Shown here: positions 51,429 to 61,699 of the stretch, in pieces | Layout of the letters: each line of letters begins with the position of its first letter | Position numbering within the stretch: the stretch's first letter is position 1 | Assembly (NCBI GenBank): GCA_949128115.1 | Contig: OX421962.1 | Location: 8,402,262 to 8,466,261, forward strand | DNA length: 64,000 nucleotides | Source: Anaspis maculata | Lineage: Eukaryota > Arthropoda > Insecta > Coleoptera > Scraptiidae | Reading direction: 5' to 3' | Notes under the pieces: model-generated | The model's database searches: none | Told to the model about the DNA's origin: nothing | What the model saw: only the letters and a program-made list of their open reading frames with translations | Program-made: the position numbers and the translations under genes

Positions 51429-53389
51429 GCCGGCGGCGTATACAGGGTGATACAGAAAAAAAAAGTTGAAAAATTATATTTAATTAACCGAAACATGTGG
51501 AGACGTGTCACTCACCACATACATTAACTATTTTATGCTTATGAAGTCGCAACAAACTGTTCTTGATTACCTTGAACCGTCTTTGAAATATAGGGGGAAA
51601 CCAGAGAAAAAAACCAAACGACTCTTTTTTCCATAAATAAGTGATTCTTCAAGATATTGACACAATACTTGGTATTTCTACAAACAGTAATGTTAGAAAT
51701 AATATGAGCTGGGTAGCCAATTTCTAAGCCAACTATTTCCAGAAATACGATTGTCAACTTTTTTTTCCTCTTGAGCACCATCTTGAATCTGCCCTGTGAG
51801 GCATCGTTGAAAAAGTGATTGGTTATTATAATAATGGTAACATGGAATCATTGCATCGCAAAAACAACCTCCTCATCATAATTTAGCGACCTCTTCGGCG
51901 AAAAAGAATTGTCATTCACGTATTTTTTGGCTCTTCAAAGCTTTAGTGCTCATGATGGCATTTGCAACACCTGGAATGGTAAAATATATTACGCATTATG
52001 AACCTTGATGTACTTTGAGGTAGCCTACCAAGTTTCACCGTCATCAATTGAGAGATTTGTTCTTAAAAGCTGTTTGAACAAAATTTGTCGTCTTTTTATG
52101 AAAAATACAAAATATTGGGTCTCTCACCCTCACTTGATCCCTCACTGAGGATAGCCTGAAACCGAAAGTCTCTGAATTTTTCTTGATAATGGTTCAGTGG
52201 GAAGTGCTCTTCAATGTTTAGTTGTCAAAAATTGCATAGTGGCGTTCAGATTTCAGACAAAGAGCGACAAAGAAGTTCATGCAGTAAAAAAAGACATAAA
52301 TTACAGTCGAGAAAAAACTAGTCCAGAGCTAGACTGAAAGCAGCCTGGAGACCTTGCTTCTCATAACATAAATGTGCAATTTGGTACACTGTTAGAGCCT
52401 TAAGTTAGTAATGTTTCAAGCCTTTTACCCACGCTTGAGAGTCTTACAGAACCTGTGTATTGCGGGAAGCCTATCTAAAAGGGACATTTCCAGGATTTTT
52501 CCGTTGCATTGAAAGCTGTGTCTTTTTCCACTGCATGATTTTCTTTGTCGCTCTCTGTCTAGAATCTGAACGCAACTATGCAGATTTTGACAACTACACA
52601 TTGAAGAGCAGTTCTCAGTGAACCATTAGCATGAAAATTTTGGAGACTTTCGGTTTCAGGCTTTCCTCAACGAGGGATCAAATAAGGGTGGAAGATATAA
52701 TATTTTGAATTTTCCATAAAAAAATTAAACAAATTTTGTTCAAACAGCTTTTGAGAACAAACCTTCCAATTGATGATTGCAAAACTTGGTGGGCTACCTC
52801 AAAGTACATCACGGTTCATAATGCGTAACATATTTCATCATTCCAGATGTTGCAAATGCCATCATGGGGCACTAAAGCTTTGAAGAGCCAGAAAATACGT
52901 GAATGGCAATTCTTTCCCGCCGAAGAGGTCACTAAATTATGATGAGGAGGTTGTTTTTGCGATGCAATGATTCCATGCTACCATTATTATAATAGCCGAT
53001 CACTTTTTCAACGATGCCTCACAGGGCAGATTCAAGATGGTGCTCAAGAGGAGAAAAAAGTTGACAATCGTATTTCTGGAAATAGTTGGCTTAGGAATTG
53101 GCTACCCAACTCATATCATTTCTCACATTACTTTTAGTAGAAATACCAAGTATTGTGTCAATATCTCTAAGAATCACTTATTTATGGAAAAAAGAGTGTT
53201 TTTGTTTTTTTTTCTGTTTTTCCCCTATATTTCAAAGATGGTTCAAGGTAATCAAGAACGGTTTACTGTGACTTCATGAGCATAAAACAGTTCATGTATG
53301 TGGTGAGTTACACGTCTTCACGTGTTTCGGTTGATGGAATATAATTTTCCAACTTTTTTTTTCTGTATCACCCTGTATACGCCGCCGGC

Positions 53390-53482
53390 ATGGATGGCGC
53401 TGATGGCTACCTTTCTGGATCGGAAGAGTATGATGCAAAGAACATTTTCACCAAGTGGCATCTTCTCATCAAAAAATGCAAG
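53390..53482 (+). CDS. Isolated first-exon-like segment (31 codons), right copy
   Basis: It has the same opening, MDGADGYLSGSEEYDAKNI, then FTKWHLLIKKCK and the donor-like AAG|GTTCAT. It faces away from the palindrome, as does the left copy. Four of the last twelve residues differ from the left copy. It is more likely a captured or duplicated exon fragment than a gene. Confidence 0.3.
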
Positions 53483-53520
53483 GTTCATTCCATTTTATGC
53501 AACTAGCATCCGGACTAATA

Positions 53521-54229
53521 GACCTATTTTAGTAAACTTTGGTTCAAATTTGAATGAAATTTGAGCCGGTTCAAAAGTTATGCGGAAAAAACTATTTTAG
53601 AAAACCAACTTTGAAGGCCTGTATCTCCGTTATTACGTTTGCGAGAGTATTTTCAATGAAAAAGTCCCCTTAATTTTCACTTTTTCACCACCCTGTGAAT
53701 TTTGTTGCATTAATTTCGGGACACCTGTAGAGTGTGATTATATTGATTTTGAATAGAGATTTGCAAGATTGTAATTACTTTCAGTAATATTTTGACTGGT
53801 TCAAATTTATTTTAGTGTCATTTTAACTTGTTCTAGTGATTTAACGGAAAGTTTACCGATTTTAGTGGATTAAAATGCGATTTTGAAAGGTTCCAGTGCT
53901 CTCAGTTATATTGTGCCAGATTTGAAATGTTTTGTTTGTTTCGTGTCCCACTGTCGCCTGCCTTTGTGCGGGTACCGAGTCTGCCCTGCGACATACCCGG
54001 CGCCTCCACCATGTCACGTTCTTATGCCGCATTTGAGGGAGCTTTTCTCGTATTGTAGGATGAGTTTGAGGGAATCGCAGATCGCGAAGATGAGCCCCGC
54101 CACAGCGCGCGTTGTTGCGGCGGTCACCCATCTGAATTCACACGCCGTCGTGTGTTGCCCGATTTCGAAGCCAAGTTCGTTCTTGCAAACTACGCGGCCA
54201 AAAACTATAAATGCTACAAATGCAAGACT
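53521..54229. other. No supported gene; isolated CACCCTGTG end
   Basis: TCACCACCCTGTG near 53685 and GGGACACCTGTA near 53720 are solitary foldback ends. The GC-richer stretch 53930-54170 is open in both directions (139 and 89 codons) without motifs. I do not call a gene. Confidence 0.35.
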
Positions 54230-54351
54230 TTTATTTGTAAAGAATACTTTCAAGCGATTCCTATATGGTCAAAATTTGACCACATACAAACATATGAAAT
54301 AATAAAAACATGAATAAGACATCATACATTAAAAATACCGCACACGACGAA
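54230..54351 (-). terminator. 3' UTR and polyadenylation signal of ankyrin gene 6
   Basis: On the minus strand, TTTGTATGTGGTCAAATTTT, then ATAGGAATCGCTTGAAAGTA and AATAAA (complement at 54230-54235). It is the same 3' block as in paralogues 2, 3 and 5. Confidence 0.55.
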
Positions 54352-54837
54352 TTACAACACGTTTCGCGAACCCTGCCTGTCCTTACACAATTTCTTGTTT
54401 ATAAACATGATAATTTCATGATTATCATAATGAACAGCATAATCCATGACGGTATAACCAGAATCATCCTTGATCGATAAATCACAATTGCCGTCGTCTA
54501 TCAGCAATTTAACAATTTCATTGTGTTCTTCTGCGATCGCCGCCATCACCGGTGTGTGACCGTGGTCTGCTCCTTTGTTTACGTCCACTCCTAAACCGAT
54601 CAAGTATAGAACGAGGTTGATTCTTCCGAAACTTGACGCCAGAAAAAGCACCGTCGGCCTGTTTGGAATACGGTGCAACGTCTCGTTCAAATCGTAGGAG
54701 TAGGTGTCGACTAACCATTTTAAGGTGAGCGCCTGGTCATATATTAACGCGGTACGAATGGCCAAAAGCATGGAAGTTTGAAATTCTTCCTGTTCTTGGA
54801 CCGTTGTGACATCTTCTGGAGGCGGTGAGAGAGACAT
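54352..54837 (-). CDS. Small ankyrin-repeat protein, paralogue 6 (161 aa)
   Basis: The frame is open upstream to 54903, but the conserved leader (ATTTACGCAAC before ATG) and the opening MSLSPPPEDVTTVQEQEEFQ, as in paralogues 1 and 3, fix the start at 54837. Residues 23-51 are a worn repeat (MLLAIRTALIYDQALTLKWL). Ankyrin repeats are at about 61-87 (PTVLFLASSFGRINLVLYLI), 93-125 (GHTPVMAAIAEEHNEIVKLL) and 127-155 (GYTVMDYAVHYDNHEIIMFI). The basic tail CKDRQGSRNVL is specific to this copy. No signal peptide or membrane segment is present. It is isolated, with a MITE 120 bp upstream of the promoter block. Confidence 0.86.
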   Translation of the reverse strand: MSLSPPPEDVTTVQEQEEFQTSMLLAIRTALIYDQALTLKWLVDTYSYDLNETLHRIPNRPTVLFLASSFGRINLVLYLIGLGVDVNKGADHGHTPVMAAIAEEHNEIVKLLIDDGNCDLSIKDDSGYTVMDYAVHYDNHEIIMFINKKLCKDRQGSRNVL

Positions 54838-54962
54838 GTTGCGTAAATCAAAAGTCGGAACGCTTCCGCAAAAAATCACACCTCTTCGTGAAATAAACAA
54901 CAAAATATGAAACTTGCCCGACGAAAAGAAACGGTGTGATAAAAAATTGCGATAAGCGTACG
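54838..54962 (-). promoter_or_regulatory. Shared upstream region of ankyrin gene 6
   Basis: On the minus strand, CGCTTATCGCAATTTTTTAT (complement 54940-54959), then TTTCTTTTCGTCGGGCAAGT, TTGTTGTTTATTTCACGAAG, AGGTGTGATTTTTTGCG and TTGATTTACGCAAC lead to the ATG. GCTTATCGCAATTTTTT is identical to the blocks of paralogues 1 and 2. Confidence 0.55.
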
Positions 54963-54973
54963 ATGTACAGTGT

Positions 54974-55105
54974 GTATAATTATCGTGGGATCAATTGAAT
55001 TCCTAATTTAGGCAGGTTGTGCCCTAGCCAAAAGCAGCTTCGCACCCCTGATTTCGACCAGGCCACAGCCTGCTTAAATTAGGAATTCAACTGATCACAT
55101 TATAC
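54974..55105. mobile_element. MITE, 132 bp
   Basis: GTATAATTATCGTGGGATCA with ATTGAATTCCTAATTTAGGC is mirrored by AAATTAGGAATTCAACTGAT with CACATTATAC. The loop holds GCCCTAGCCAAAAGCAGC. It is inserted just upstream of the ankyrin gene 6 promoter block. Confidence 0.75.
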
Positions 55106-56994
55106 AGAAACACCACTTGCGGAGACATTTGGAAAGAAAAAGACATAACAACTGCACTACTGGGACGTGCGACCTACATCAACATTGCTATCATATTTTT
55201 CTCATCATGTGCCAAGGTGTCGAGTGTTTTTCTGATCCGGCTCTTTGTTTTTCAGTGTCGCCGCTCTACCAGACGTGGCCCGCCTACATCGAATAGACTA
55301 CCACCATTGAGACACGGGAAAACTAGGCGAATCGTGGCGCCCCTACTCGCTATCAACACCCTCATTACTCTCCGGCAAAAGCTCGCCGATTGTGTCTCAA
55401 GTCGAGGGATTTGCTACTTTTTTGGGTGCACTCTTAAACTAGCATGTGTTACGTCGTTTTCTGGTTCTGTCTGCTTTTTGATACTTTGACCGATTGGGCC
55501 AGTCCAATTCTGCCCCGCCGTTCAGTTCCTACTACTTGGGAATGTCGTTGACTTGCTGTGGCCGTCCTGGCAAACGAATTCCGCGTGCCTTTCTCTAATT
55601 GGCTGTAGATAAATTTTGGACAAGAAACGAAGCGACGCAGGTATTTTCCCGCTTTTCTCGTCTAGAACTTGCACGGGTGCCGTCGCCGAGAGTGTGCGTT
55701 GTGTCGTCCACGTTTTTGCCTGTAAATTGGTTGTCGAAGTTGTGTAGCTCGAAACCAAAACCCAACTGTTTTCCGGACTTAATTTGGCAACGCTGGACGG
55801 CGTAGAGTGTTGAAAACCCGAATTAGGCTTGTTTGGCCAACTAAAAGAAGCACTACCACACCTGGCGCATGCAACGAAACCTACTACGATCTGAGGTACC
55901 TGAGGTAAAGAATGATTTGGTTCCTTTTTTGTCATCTTTTCAGGTTGGAGTCGACACTGAGTTGAGTGAATTGTTGTAGGTTTCCATTCTACCATCCAGT
56001 TTTTTTGCTATCGAGTTTTCTGCGATTAAGTTTCCTACGATCGAATTCCCTGACATCCCGTTTCAAAGTCTGAAGATTTTGCCAGCAAGTCGTCGTCATC
56101 GTCATCTAGGCAACAGGAAGATTCCCGAGGGATCTTTTCCTTGGAAAGGAAACGTTTCAACGTGGAGCCCGCTTCGGTTTGAGTGCAAGAGTTTCCAAAC
56201 TGCCCGGCGAATCCTGTCGTACGGGTCTATCTGCGTGGACGCCTTCTTCTGCGATTTCGAACCAAAGAGACCAAGGCAAGCGCTCGCTCATACCCTGGAA
56301 AAGTTCAGCGTACGACAACTGTCGATCGCGGCACGTCTGGAAGCCGTCACCGTGTGTACCACTTTGCGGATTGGGTCAAGTAAGCCGGTGGTATTTCACC
56401 TACCGTAATACTTTCCCTTTTTCCAATCGTGTTTTATTAAAAATGCCGTAATCTATAATCATTTTTCTCGTTGATATTCGGTTGAACACTACTCGAGTAC
56501 CGTTCTAAGAAAAAGACGGAGGAAAGATAGATTAACGGTTTTCAAGGGTCAATAAAGTGCTAATTAGATTTCAGTCGTTTCGCCAGGAAATCGTTGCGAT
56601 TTTCGACCATCCGCCAAGAATTCGCTTTGTTCAAATTAATATCGCATTTGAAATAAGTACGCTATACTTGTAGTTTTGTCATCGACAGTCTTGTGTGTAC
56701 CTTCTTGCTGGTGACTTTGTACTTGACGTAAATTTTATAGGGCGAAAGGTCCTAGTTTGACTTGGATATCTGTTATTATTATTTCGAAAAGAAAATCTCA
56801 AAAATTGAATTTCACACACAAGGTTTCGTATATGAAATTATTGTTGTTTTTGAATCATTGTTGGTGTATGAAAGAATCCGATAACGTTCTTTGCGGCGTT
56901 GCTTATCGCGGCAGACAAGTTAGTATTAATGGATGGATTAAAAGGCACTCGAGATTGCATTAGATCGTATTTATTGTGGAACAATGGCGACGAC
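55106..56994. other. GC-richer unassigned region, possibly LTR or leader
   Basis: Frames of 60-157 codons overlap on both strands without motifs (for example 55522-55995 minus and 56079-56408 plus). The right end carries ATTTATTGTGGAACAATGGC with GACGAC directly before the retrotransposon LTR. TGGCGACGAC would suit a primer-binding site of a plus-strand LTR element, but no partner LTR is visible. No gene is called. Confidence 0.3.
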
Positions 56995-57137
56995 TGGGGA
57001 CCGTCTTGGTACAGTGTCAGTTGTCAGTCTCTAACTGGCAGCGAATCCCGTAATCACTAACCGTCAAGTCGGTAGCGAGTAGGGGGTAGGTTGACATGGT
57101 ATGTACCAGTATAACTGGTTGCCTAGCTCTACTAACA
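56995..57137 (-). repeat. 3' LTR of the Ty3/gypsy element
   Basis: It matches 63297-63432 from TGGGGACCGTCTTGGTACAG through TATAACTGGTTGCCTAGCTC. It contains a 7-bp insertion (GTTGTCA region) relative to the other LTR. At 143 bp it is short for a gypsy LTR, so the true LTR may extend beyond the shared block. Confidence 0.8.
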
Positions 57138-57149
57138 TCTCCCCTTTTT
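57138..57149 (-). promoter_or_regulatory. Polypurine tract
   Basis: On the minus strand AAAAAGGGGAGA lies immediately before TGTTAGTAGAG of the 3' LTR. This is the position and composition expected of a plus-strand primer for reverse transcription. Confidence 0.7.
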
Positions 57150-57227
57150 AGGAATTATTAAATACTAATACTCAATTATGAAACGTGGGGGTTGAACTAA
57201 CTTTGAATTTTAATTCAAACTGAGCTA

Positions 57228-57816
57228 TACAGGGTGTTTCAGGGATGATAGCAAAAAATTTATCGGTGGCTAGATCTCGTCAAAATATGACGAAAACCTA
57301 TATACCATTTTGTGAAGTTCTGCCTAATAACAAAGATACAGCACTCCAAAGTTCACTTTTTACGGATTTCAAAAATTTGTAACTCAGAAACGTTTCGACA
57401 AATTTAGCTTTAATTCGGCATAAGCTGGTTTGTCATAATTATCTATCAACCTGCCAAATTTGGAGAGAATCCAATTAGTGGCGTAGAAGTTATGAGGGGT
57501 CACCTTGAGTCAACTTTTCTTCGGATGCTTCTAAATTATTGACCCTCATAACTCCTACACCACTGGTTGGATTCTTTCCAAATTTGGCAGGTTGATAGAT
57601 AATTATTATGACGAACCAGTTTTTGCTACATTAAAGCTGAATTTGTCGGAACGTTCCTGAGTTACAAATTTTTGAAATCTGAAAAAAGTGGGGTTTGTAG
57701 GGCTGTATCTTCGTCATTAGGCCGAACTTTGCAAAATGGTATATAGGTTTTCGTCATATTTTGATGAGATCTACCCACAGCTAAATTTTTTGCTATCATC
57801 CCTGAAACACCCTGTA
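57228..57816. mobile_element. TACAGGGTG foldback element, 589 bp, inside the retrotransposon
   Basis: TACAGGGTGTTTCAGGGATG and CATCCCTGAAACACCCTGTA are perfect 20-bp ends. The arms mirror to the centre near 57525 through GTATATAGGTTTTCGTCATA and GATAGATAATTATTATGACG. It lies between the last pol fragment and the polypurine tract, so it is younger than the retrotransposon. Confidence 0.9.
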
Positions 57817-59200
57817 TTATACTTATCTACTTAATTACTCACATTTAAATTTACAAATCTAATTTTTCAACAGGTCTAACTGTTCTACCTGAACTCGTTC
57901 GTGTTGTGACAATAGGAGTTCTGTTTCCCACCTCACTTGTGGTTTTTTCTTTTGTACGGTTTGGTTCAACCGATACATTTTGTTCGATCGGGGTGTTATC
58001 TTCGATGTGTGTAATTTCTTCTTCATTATTCATTTCTAGGTAATACTTTACTCATCGTTATCATTTTTGTTGACAAATTGTGTATTTTGTGGACAACGGT
58101 CCACTGTGTTTTTATTTTGCACTAATTTTGGTTTGATGAATTTTCTATTTCTTATTAGTACAGAACCAGGTTCTAGCTTGAGTTTATAACATCGATCTTT
58201 TAATCTACTTAACACGATAGCTGCTGTCCACGTTGCTTGTGGTTTTATTTGAACATATACATGATTGTGTTCCAACCAGTGAAGGGGTTAAAGTTTGAAC
58301 TCCTCTTTTATCGTTATACATTTCTTGTTGCCGACTTTGAGCTCCTTTCGTTTGACTGTGATACATTTTTGTGTTGATTGTTTTAGGATTTAGGTTTTCC
58401 GTGAAGCCGGGTAAGTTGGTTCGTAGTCTTCTTGACGTTAAAATTTGAGCTGGCGACCAACCATTTACACCAGGAGTATTTCTGGAATGCAACAGTGCCA
58501 TTGGATATTCTTTGTGATCCGCGATAGTTTTTCTTGACATGTTTTTTATTGTTTGGATCTGTCTTTCGGCCATACCATTCGATTAGGCATAAGTTGAAGA
58601 CGATAGAACGTGGTTGAAGTCCCATTCTTTTGAAAATTTTTTAAATTGGTCAGACGAAAATTGAGGTCCTCCATCTGCGACTACTATCGACGGTATGCCA
58701 TGACGAGCAAAGATAAATTTCATTTTATTAATCATTTGATTACTGGTAGTGTCATTTGTATATTTTTCGAGTTCAACATGTTTAGAATAATAATCTACCA
58801 TTAAAAAGAATTTTTCCCCTTTTAATTCAAACAAGTCGCATCCGATTTTGTACCACGGTAGTTTACCAATTTCGTGTGATCGAAGTGGCTCTGACCTTTG
58901 TGACTTGGGAGTACGTTTGTAAGACGTGACAATTCGCGATGAATTGTTGAATTTCATTGACCATGTTTGGCCAGAATAACGTTTGTTGAGCTAACTTTAT
59001 GCACTTGTTTGAGCCTAAGTGGCTGTGATGAAATTCATTCAGCATTTCTTTTCTCATTTTCTTTGGTATAAGTATGCATTGACCCTTGAAAATTATGTCA
59101 TTAATGACTGTTAGTTCGTCCCGATATTTACAACAAACTTTTACATTTTCGTTCAATTTTTAACTATTATTTGGCCATCCATTTTCAATTACATTTCTAA

Positions 59201-59345
59201 CCTCGGGTTCCACCAAAATTTTAAGAGCAGATTAAATCTATCACGCTGATAGTTGCTATGCACCAGCCAATAGGATGGCCAGTTGCTTAGTTACTATCAG
59301 AGTGATAAAGTTATCACGCTGATAAAAGTTTGGTGGAACCCGAGG
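59201..59345. mobile_element. MITE, 145 bp, TAA target duplication, inside pol
   Basis: CCTCGGGTTCCACCAAAATT is mirrored by AGTTTGGTGGAACCCGAGG, flanked by TAA at 59198-59200 and 59346-59348. Interior TATCACGCTGATA motifs are repeated. It splits pol between RNase H and the integrase zinc finger. Confidence 0.85.
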
Positions 59346-60602
59346 TAAGGGCAATGAATTAATCATCGTTTTTGGTATTTTCTCTAATTTCTTGCATTTT
59401 ATTGTCTGATGCGTTAATTTGAGAAGTGATAAGGCAAATTTGAGCATCAATTTCTATTTCCCATTTCTGATCATCCTCCGTCTGTTTAGGCAAAGAAGCC
59501 CTGGAAAGTGCATCTGCTATTAAGAGATCTTTGCCACGTTTGTATCTGACTTCGATGTCGTATTTTTGTATCTGAATCAGCATTCGCTGAAGACGAGCTG
59601 AACACTTATTCAATGGCTTTTTAATTACCTATTGAGATTGAAGGCTGATGGTCGGTTTCCACTAGGGCTCTTTTGCCAAACACATACTCATGAAATTTAG
59701 TTAACCCGTAACAAATGGCCAGTAACTCTTTTTCTATTTGAGCATATCGTTGCTCAGTATCTGTCAAAGCTCGTGAGGCATGAACGCATGGTAAGTTATT
59801 TTGAAGTAAGACAGCTCCTAATCCAGATTTCGAGCTAGACACTGAAATTGTACTTGGCTTATCAACATAAAAAAAATGGAGCACCCGACTCCTGGCCAAT
59901 TTTGACTTCAAACCCTCAAAGGCCTGCTGGTGTGCATCCAGCCAATCGAACTCAACATCTTTTTTAATTAGTTTTCTAAGTGGCTCGGTATTTTCTGAGA
60001 AGTCTGGGATAAATTTACCGACGTATGTTAGCATTCCGAGGAGTCTTTGTACCCATTTTCTATCAGTAGACCTCGGCATTTCTGAAATTGCTTCGAGTTT
60101 TGAATTGTCTACCGCAACACCTTTCTCTGAAATTATATGTCCCATGTATTTTATCTCATTTTGACTGAATTTGCATTAACTTGGATTGAATTCAATACTT
60201 TTCTCTTTTGCAATTTTCAAGACTTTGTCTAACCTTTCGTCATGTTCGGCTTTTGTTTCACCCCAAACTATTAAATCGTCAATGTATACTTCTAAACCTG
60301 GAAGATCAAACGTTTGTTTGAATCTTGAATGGAAGACTTCAGGAGCTGATTTAATTCCATAGGGTAGCCTCAAGAATTTATATATCCCGAATGGGGTGCC
60401 AAAAGTGCACCCCATTTGAACTTTCCTCATCTACTTGAACATGGTAAAACCCGTTGGTGGCATCAAGTGTGCTGAAATATTTTGCCCCTGTTAATTTAGA
60501 TGTTATTTCTTCAATTGTAGGTATTCGACAAAATTCTCTTTTATCTACGACCACTATCGTAAGTTGCCAATAGCACATGACTAACAATTCTAGTAAGTTG
60601 AT

Positions 60603-60630
60603 CTTTACACACGGATAGCCGTGTGTAAAG
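60603..60630. other. Perfect 12-bp hairpin at the RT/foreign junction
   Basis: CTTTACACACGG-ATAG-CCGTGTGTAAAG lies just upstream of the surviving RT frame, near where the retrotransposon sequence stops matching pol. It may be the end of the inserted segment or a leftover terminal repeat. Confidence 0.5.
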
Positions 60631-60803
60631 TGAGGCGATCGCACGGTTAGGGAATTAATGGTTAAAATTCGGTTCCAAAACTGTCAATGTGACGTTAACG
60701 GCAAAGCAAATTTTCGAACGCCTATATGAAAAACGCCTACTTCTCCCTACACTTAAAAACCTGCATATTGCGAAAAGTCGCACTTGCAGGACCGACCGCA
60801 GTC

Positions 60804-61696
60804 ATGTCCTACGCACCAACAACATCTGTGAGGCAACTCTCTTATATCTTTACGGGCCGCAACTCCATGAAGGTGAGATGTAAGAACAACAAAATCTTGT
60901 ATAACTTTCGTTTGAAGACGGTTATTGTAAACTTATGAATTATTTTATGATTTGCACTTACAGAGCTTCATTATTCCTTAATTTTTCTAATGTGAATGGC
61001 GCCAGCAATTTACAAATTGAATTTTGTTCGAATTCATCAGCTGCACCCCGATATGTGCTGATATCAAGTGGGTAGGCAAGCAGCATGACGTGTCATTTTG
61101 ACGGGTCGTCGGGTCAACAACTGTCAACTACAAAAGTGCCCCCTTCGACTTATGTTGGTTACAATTTTCATCAGGTTTGTGAAGTGTTACCCATTTACTT
61201 ACTTTCTACATTACTAATTTACTGTTTAGGGTGGGCAACAACCGCAGCCACAATGAAGAATCTTGATAATGTAAAATCGACCACCTGTCCCAGCGCTTCG
61301 GCTTGTGATCTATCGCCCAGTGTCCAGCTAAGCCATGGAGGCCTGCGAATTTCAGATTTTTGCCAGGTATGCACCTAGGTAAACACTGTCGATATCCACC
61401 TAAACATTTGTGAGCAATGGGTCATTCTTATTTTTAGATTCTCAAAGAACAAACTTAACATGAACTAAACCGGAGGAAGAAAACGTCCAGCCGATTGCAC
61501 AGCAAGAAGTTTCGAGAAAGCTACCGGAGCCGCCAAAGTTACCCCAGCCATCAGAACAACATGAACATCAATAATTTATTGTGCTTCAACTATTATTATT
61601 TGATGCCTTATGAATAGTTTTGACATTAGCATAAATTGTATCGTCTGAGGTTCCATAAAGTTTCAAGTGTAGTACCTAGTTGGATGTTCGAATAAA
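60804..61696 (+). CDS. Possible tiny spliced gene or captured host fragment
   Basis: Exon-like pieces: 60804-60872 (MSYAPTTSVRQLSYIFTGRN, then SMK, donor AAG|GTGAGA). 61085-61174 (frame ending STYVGYNFHQ, donor CAG|GTTTGT). 61230-61366 (acceptor TTTACTGTTTAG, donor CAG|GTATGC) and 61438-61458 (acceptor TTTTTAG, then ILKEQT and stop). Exons 61230 and 61438 give a 44-residue frame opening MKNLDNVKSTTCPSASACDL in a good start context (CCACAATGA). Joining 61085-61174 to 61230 gives a 38-residue frame whose TGA overlaps that ATG (ATGA). AATAAA is at 61691. Introns of 55 and 71 nt fit the 23-kb gene. The product is not recognised, and the unit lies inside the decayed retrotransposon, so it could equally be an insertion carrying transcript-like sequence. 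Confidence 0.3.
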
Positions 61697-61699
61697 GTG

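Larger units (their letters stand above)
51300..53520. mobile_element. 2.2-kb palindrome with TACAGGGTG core and exon-bearing ends
   Basis: The core foldback runs from TACAGGGTGATACAG (51441) to CTGTATCACCCTGTA (53377), with its centre near 52410. The symmetry continues outward through a coding-like exon on each side (51336-51428 minus and 53390-53482 plus) to about 51300 and 53520 (CTAGCATCCGGACTA). The 80-codon frames at 51539-51781 and 53037-53279 are the same arm sequence read in both copies; they carry no recognisable motif. Confidence 0.8.
57851..60644 (-). pseudogene. Ty3/gypsy pol remains (RT, RNase H, integrase)
   Basis: In order on the minus strand: RT (60644-60176) with AKYFSTLDATNGFYHVQVDE, a frameshift near 60415, then FLRLPYGIKSAPEVF and the active-site block YIDDLIVWGE. 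RNase H follows at 60145-59360 (LTYVGKFIPDFSENTEPLRK, GLGAVLLQ, ETDHQP), with an in-frame stop near 60176 and a frameshift near 59620. Integrase lies at 59156-58205, with a zinc-finger block (EFHHSHLGSNKC; the second CxxC Cys is lost), a core with GCDLFELKG, ADGGPQF and AERQIQ as the DD-E positions, and a stop before SNGMAERQ. The C-terminus ends SSGRTVRPVEKLDL at 57851. Several stops and shifts and a MITE (59201-59345) make it non-functional. The N-terminus of RT and the protease are missing. Confidence 0.88.

Noticed and set aside
51539..53279. Pair of similar 80-codon frames at 51539-51781 and 53037-53279
   Set aside because: They are the two arms of one palindrome; similarity is at DNA level and gives no independent coding support.
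55522..55995. 157-codon minus-strand frame in GC-rich DNA
   Set aside because: No motif, overlapping open frames on the other strand, and no splice or leader context.
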